Positions 6,365 through 7,612 of a stretch of DNA of 7,612 bases are shown here, in pieces (positions within the stretch are counted from its first letter, which is position 1; every line of letters starts with the position of its first letter). The translations under genes were made by a program, and so were the position numbers. The stretch lies in contig JAUXCK010000120.1 in NCBI GenBank assembly GCA_030618925.1, positions 1 through 7,612 of the forward strand, in the 5' to 3' direction. Under the pieces are notes generated by a model, which saw nothing but the letters and a program-made list of their open reading frames with translations, did not search any database and had not been told where the DNA came from. The DNA comes from Desulfobacteraceae bacterium (GTDB taxonomy: Bacteria > Desulfobacterota > Desulfobacteria > Desulfobacterales > SURF-7).

Positions 6365-6814
6365 CTACCCGATATTTCGGGCACGAATTAACAGCAAAGG
6401 ACGGTCCACTGTTTGAAGAACCCCGGCAGCGACGCTCCCGTAGAATACCCGAGAAAGCCCCCCCCGGCCGTGACTGGCCATGGCGATCAGGTCAACCGCC
6501 TCCTGCTGAGCCAGCTTGATTATTGTCGAAACAACAGCGCCGATTTCGGAAAACTTTTTTGTAGAAATCCCTTTTTTCCGCCATTTCGCTTCAATTTTAG
6601 AAAGATACACCAGGGCGTCAGCCACCTGTCGATGTCCTTCCTCTCTGCTTTCATCAACGAGAATGCCTTTGTATCCATCACTGATCACTGTCGGCCTGAC
6701 GACCCGGAGGAAAATCACTTCCGAATTATTCATCTCTGCCAGTCCTTCCACGTGGGGCAAAATCTGCTCCGCACGTTCTGAACCATCCAGGGGCACCAGA
6801 ATTTTTGTATACAT
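6365..6814 (-). CDS. Universal stress protein (UspA family, ATP-binding type)
   Basis: This 149-residue protein is a single-domain universal stress protein, a cytoplasmic alpha/beta dimer that binds ATP or AMP and helps cells survive starvation, redox or other stress. The first strand with Asp10 (TKILVPLDGS) and the nucleotide loop MASHGRGGLSRVFYGSV (111-128) are visible. Gly116, nine residues, then Gly126-Ser127 match the MJ0577-type ATP motif, with Ala113 at the first glycine, a common variant. The length is normal. The start is ATG 6814, which has the ribosome site GGGAGGTGA six bases from GGAGG; a GTG just before it (6817) would overlap that spacing and is less likely. It is the first gene of a probable two-gene operon with the geranylgeranyl-reductase-like enzyme, which suggests, but does not show, a stress-linked change in membrane isoprenoids. 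Confidence 0.92.
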   Translation of the reverse strand: MYTKILVPLDGSERAEQILPHVEGLAEMNNSEVIFLRVVRPTVISDGYKGILVDESREEGHRQVADALVYLSKIEAKWRKKGISTKKFSEIGAVVSTIIKLAQQEAVDLIAMASHGRGGLSRVFYGSVAAGVLQTVDRPLLLIRARNIG

Positions 6815-6817
6815 CAC

Positions 6818-6826
6818 TCACCTCCC
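6818..6826 (-). promoter_or_regulatory. Ribosome binding site of the universal stress gene
   Basis: The minus strand reads GGGAGGTGA before GTG-ATG. The spacing from GGAGG to ATG 6814 is six bases, which favours the ATG over the adjoining GTG as the start. Confidence 0.65.
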
Positions 6827-6912
6827 ATTGGATTTATATTGTTGTCCACCCCCAGACATTTTTTTGCCCGGCATACCCACGGGTAAAACAGCTGTCTGTG
6901 GATGGGTGACCT

Positions 6913-7161
6913 TTATTTCAATGGTTGAACAACGGTACGCGTTTCTAAGCATTGTGTCAAGAATTTAGCGATGTTATGGTCTTTCCCCCATCTATCGATC
7001 CACCTGCGCCCCAAAAATACGGATTGGCTTTGAATGCCCTTAGACACTCCTCCTGTGTCTGATTTTATCTGCCGGATGATGAGAATAAAGGTGGATATAG
7101 AAATTTTGATGACACCAATCATGAAATGAGGGTTGACAAACAGACCAAAAATCAGGAACAT
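6913..7161 (-). CDS. Possible small membrane protein, unrecognised (82 residues)
   Basis: I do not recognise this ORF. It begins at ATG 7161 with a stop codon directly in front, so it cannot be longer at its N-terminus. The first 30 or so residues are hydrophobic (MFLIFGLFVNP onward), and the rest is basic and polar with FLGRRWIDRWGKDH. Its codons read naturally (GTC, ATC, AAA, CTG, CGG), which is why I keep it. Against it, there is no ribosome site. On the minus strand, CTGAGA (7199-7194) and TATAAA (7176-7171) with 17-base spacing form a fair promoter, but it would start transcription only about three bases before the ATG, so the message would be nearly leaderless. It could be a remnant of a longer gene. 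It lies 98 bases upstream of the usp gene on the same strand. Confidence 0.35.
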   Translation of the reverse strand: MFLIFGLFVNPHFMIGVIKISISTFILIIRQIKSDTGGVSKGIQSQSVFLGRRWIDRWGKDHNIAKFLTQCLETRTVVQPLK

Positions 7162-7240
7162 TTAACAAATTTTATAAACTGTTCAGAATGGATTCTCAGA
7201 GCGAATTCATGGATGGGCACCAACCAATTTGGAGAAAAGA

Positions 7241-7606
7241 ATGAAAAAACGACTTCTTGTGATGGGCTGTATCGGATTACTGACAACCGCGGGATTCATG
7301 GGGTGTGGGGGGGATACGGAAATGACCCCTGAAGAGTTTGGCAAAAATTTTGTTTCAGAAAAATTTAAGGGTGCCATCGTCGATCTTGAAGATTTAGACT
7401 ATACAGTCATCGAAAACGAGGAAGGTAGCGCAAGGATTAAAATCGAAGGTGAGATTGAATACGAAGAGACCCTTTCCATAGTGAAGCAGGGAGGGAAATG
7501 GGTGTTGGCATCAACGGCAGTCCCACCCGAGCAGAAATTAGAGCAAAAAGATGTAAAACTACCTGAGGCTGTTGAAAAAGCACCGGAAAAGAAGGCACAG
7601 CACTAG
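7241..7606 (+). CDS. Small putative lipoprotein of unknown function
   Basis: This 121-residue protein starts at ATG 7241, six bases after GGAG (7231-7234); an upstream in-frame TTG (7229) overlaps that ribosome site and is unlikely. The N-terminus is a typical signal peptide: MKKR, then a hydrophobic core, then GFMGC-GG with Cys22 as the probable lipidated residue. The lipobox is imperfect (Phe at -3, Met at -2). There is no Asp at +2, so by the enterobacterial rule it would go to the outer membrane. The mature part (MTPEEFGKNFVSEKF onward) alternates charged and hydrophobic residues with a likely beta-rich centre and a QGGKWVLAS segment, as seen in small NTF2-like secreted domains. The tail is rich in Pro, Glu and Lys and ends in EKAPEKKAQH, probably disordered. 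I cannot name a function. No partner gene is visible before the window ends. Confidence 0.75.
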   Translation: MKKRLLVMGCIGLLTTAGFMGCGGDTEMTPEEFGKNFVSEKFKGAIVDLEDLDYTVIENEEGSARIKIEGEIEYEETLSIVKQGGKWVLASTAVPPEQKLEQKDVKLPEAVEKAPEKKAQH

Positions 7607-7612
7607 TCTGCC

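Larger units (their letters stand above)
6815..7240. other. Intergenic region between the usp gene and the lipoprotein gene
   Basis: This stretch of about 425 bases contains no recognisable gene family. It holds the usp ribosome site, a TATAAA 5-6 bases from it that lacks a convincing -35 partner, one possible minus-strand small ORF (6913-7161), and a 6-bp inverted repeat AGACAC/GTGTCT (7042-7047, 7055-7060) inside that ORF. A plus-strand TTGACA at 7133-7138 has no -10 box at a workable distance. Confidence 0.5.

Noticed and set aside
6108..6781. Several plus-strand ORFs opposite the usp and geranylgeranyl-reductase genes
   Set aside because: They are antisense to two clear protein families, and their translations are rich in Arg and Pro with no recognisable motif.
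7042..7060. AGACAC/GTGTCT inverted repeat considered as a terminator
   Set aside because: The stem is only 6 bp with modest GC and no proper T-run, and it lies within the possible minus-strand ORF.
7133..7164. Plus-strand TTGACA considered as the lipoprotein promoter
   Set aside because: No acceptable -10 box occurs at 16-18 bases; the nearest TATAAA (7173) is 34 bases away.
7126..7332. Plus-strand ORF overlapping the lipoprotein gene start
   Set aside because: It runs out of frame through the signal peptide of the well-supported lipoprotein gene, has no ribosome site and an unnatural composition.

Overview
The window looks like chromosome of an anaerobic Desulfobacterota-type bacterium, possibly a Desulfobacterales sulfate reducer. 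This assignment is an inference from the gene set: an oxygen-sensitive indolepyruvate:ferredoxin oxidoreductase, a geranylgeranyl-reductase family flavoprotein, a universal stress protein and a strong sigma-54 promoter, in DNA of mid GC content. There is no rRNA, tRNA or other taxonomic marker to settle it.

Layout. (1) 2-1344, + strand: the 3' end of iorA and all of iorB, the two subunits of an enzyme that oxidises aryl pyruvates and reduces ferredoxin. (2) 1345-1613: a spacer with a perfect 15-bp inverted repeat around a 58-bp loop, then a probable sigma-70 promoter. (3) 1614-3269, +: an AT-rich, divergent CTP synthase (pyrG) unlike the usual proteobacterial form and probably acquired by transfer. 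(4) 3289-4668, -: a GPH/MelB-type sugar:cation symporter, convergent with pyrG. (5) 4669-5177: an intergenic region with a very good sigma-54 (-24/-12) promoter pointing at an unrecognised 49-residue single-pass membrane protein (4901-5050), a hairpin just after its stop, and a 14-bp palindrome. (6) 5178-6814, -: a two-gene unit, a universal stress protein followed by a geranylgeranyl-reductase-like FAD enzyme. (7) 6815-7240: mostly non-coding, with a possible small membrane protein on the minus strand. (8) 7241-7606, +: a small lipoprotein of unknown function.

The genes do not form one pathway. The clear functional units are iorAB (amino-acid-derived 2-oxoacid oxidation) and usp-ggr (stress protein plus isoprenoid or lipid reductase). 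I do not see a complete new multi-gene system. The items most worth a second look are the sigma-54-driven 49-residue membrane protein, the divergent pyrG with an altered glutaminase oxyanion loop, and the 15-bp inverted-repeat element between iorB and pyrG.
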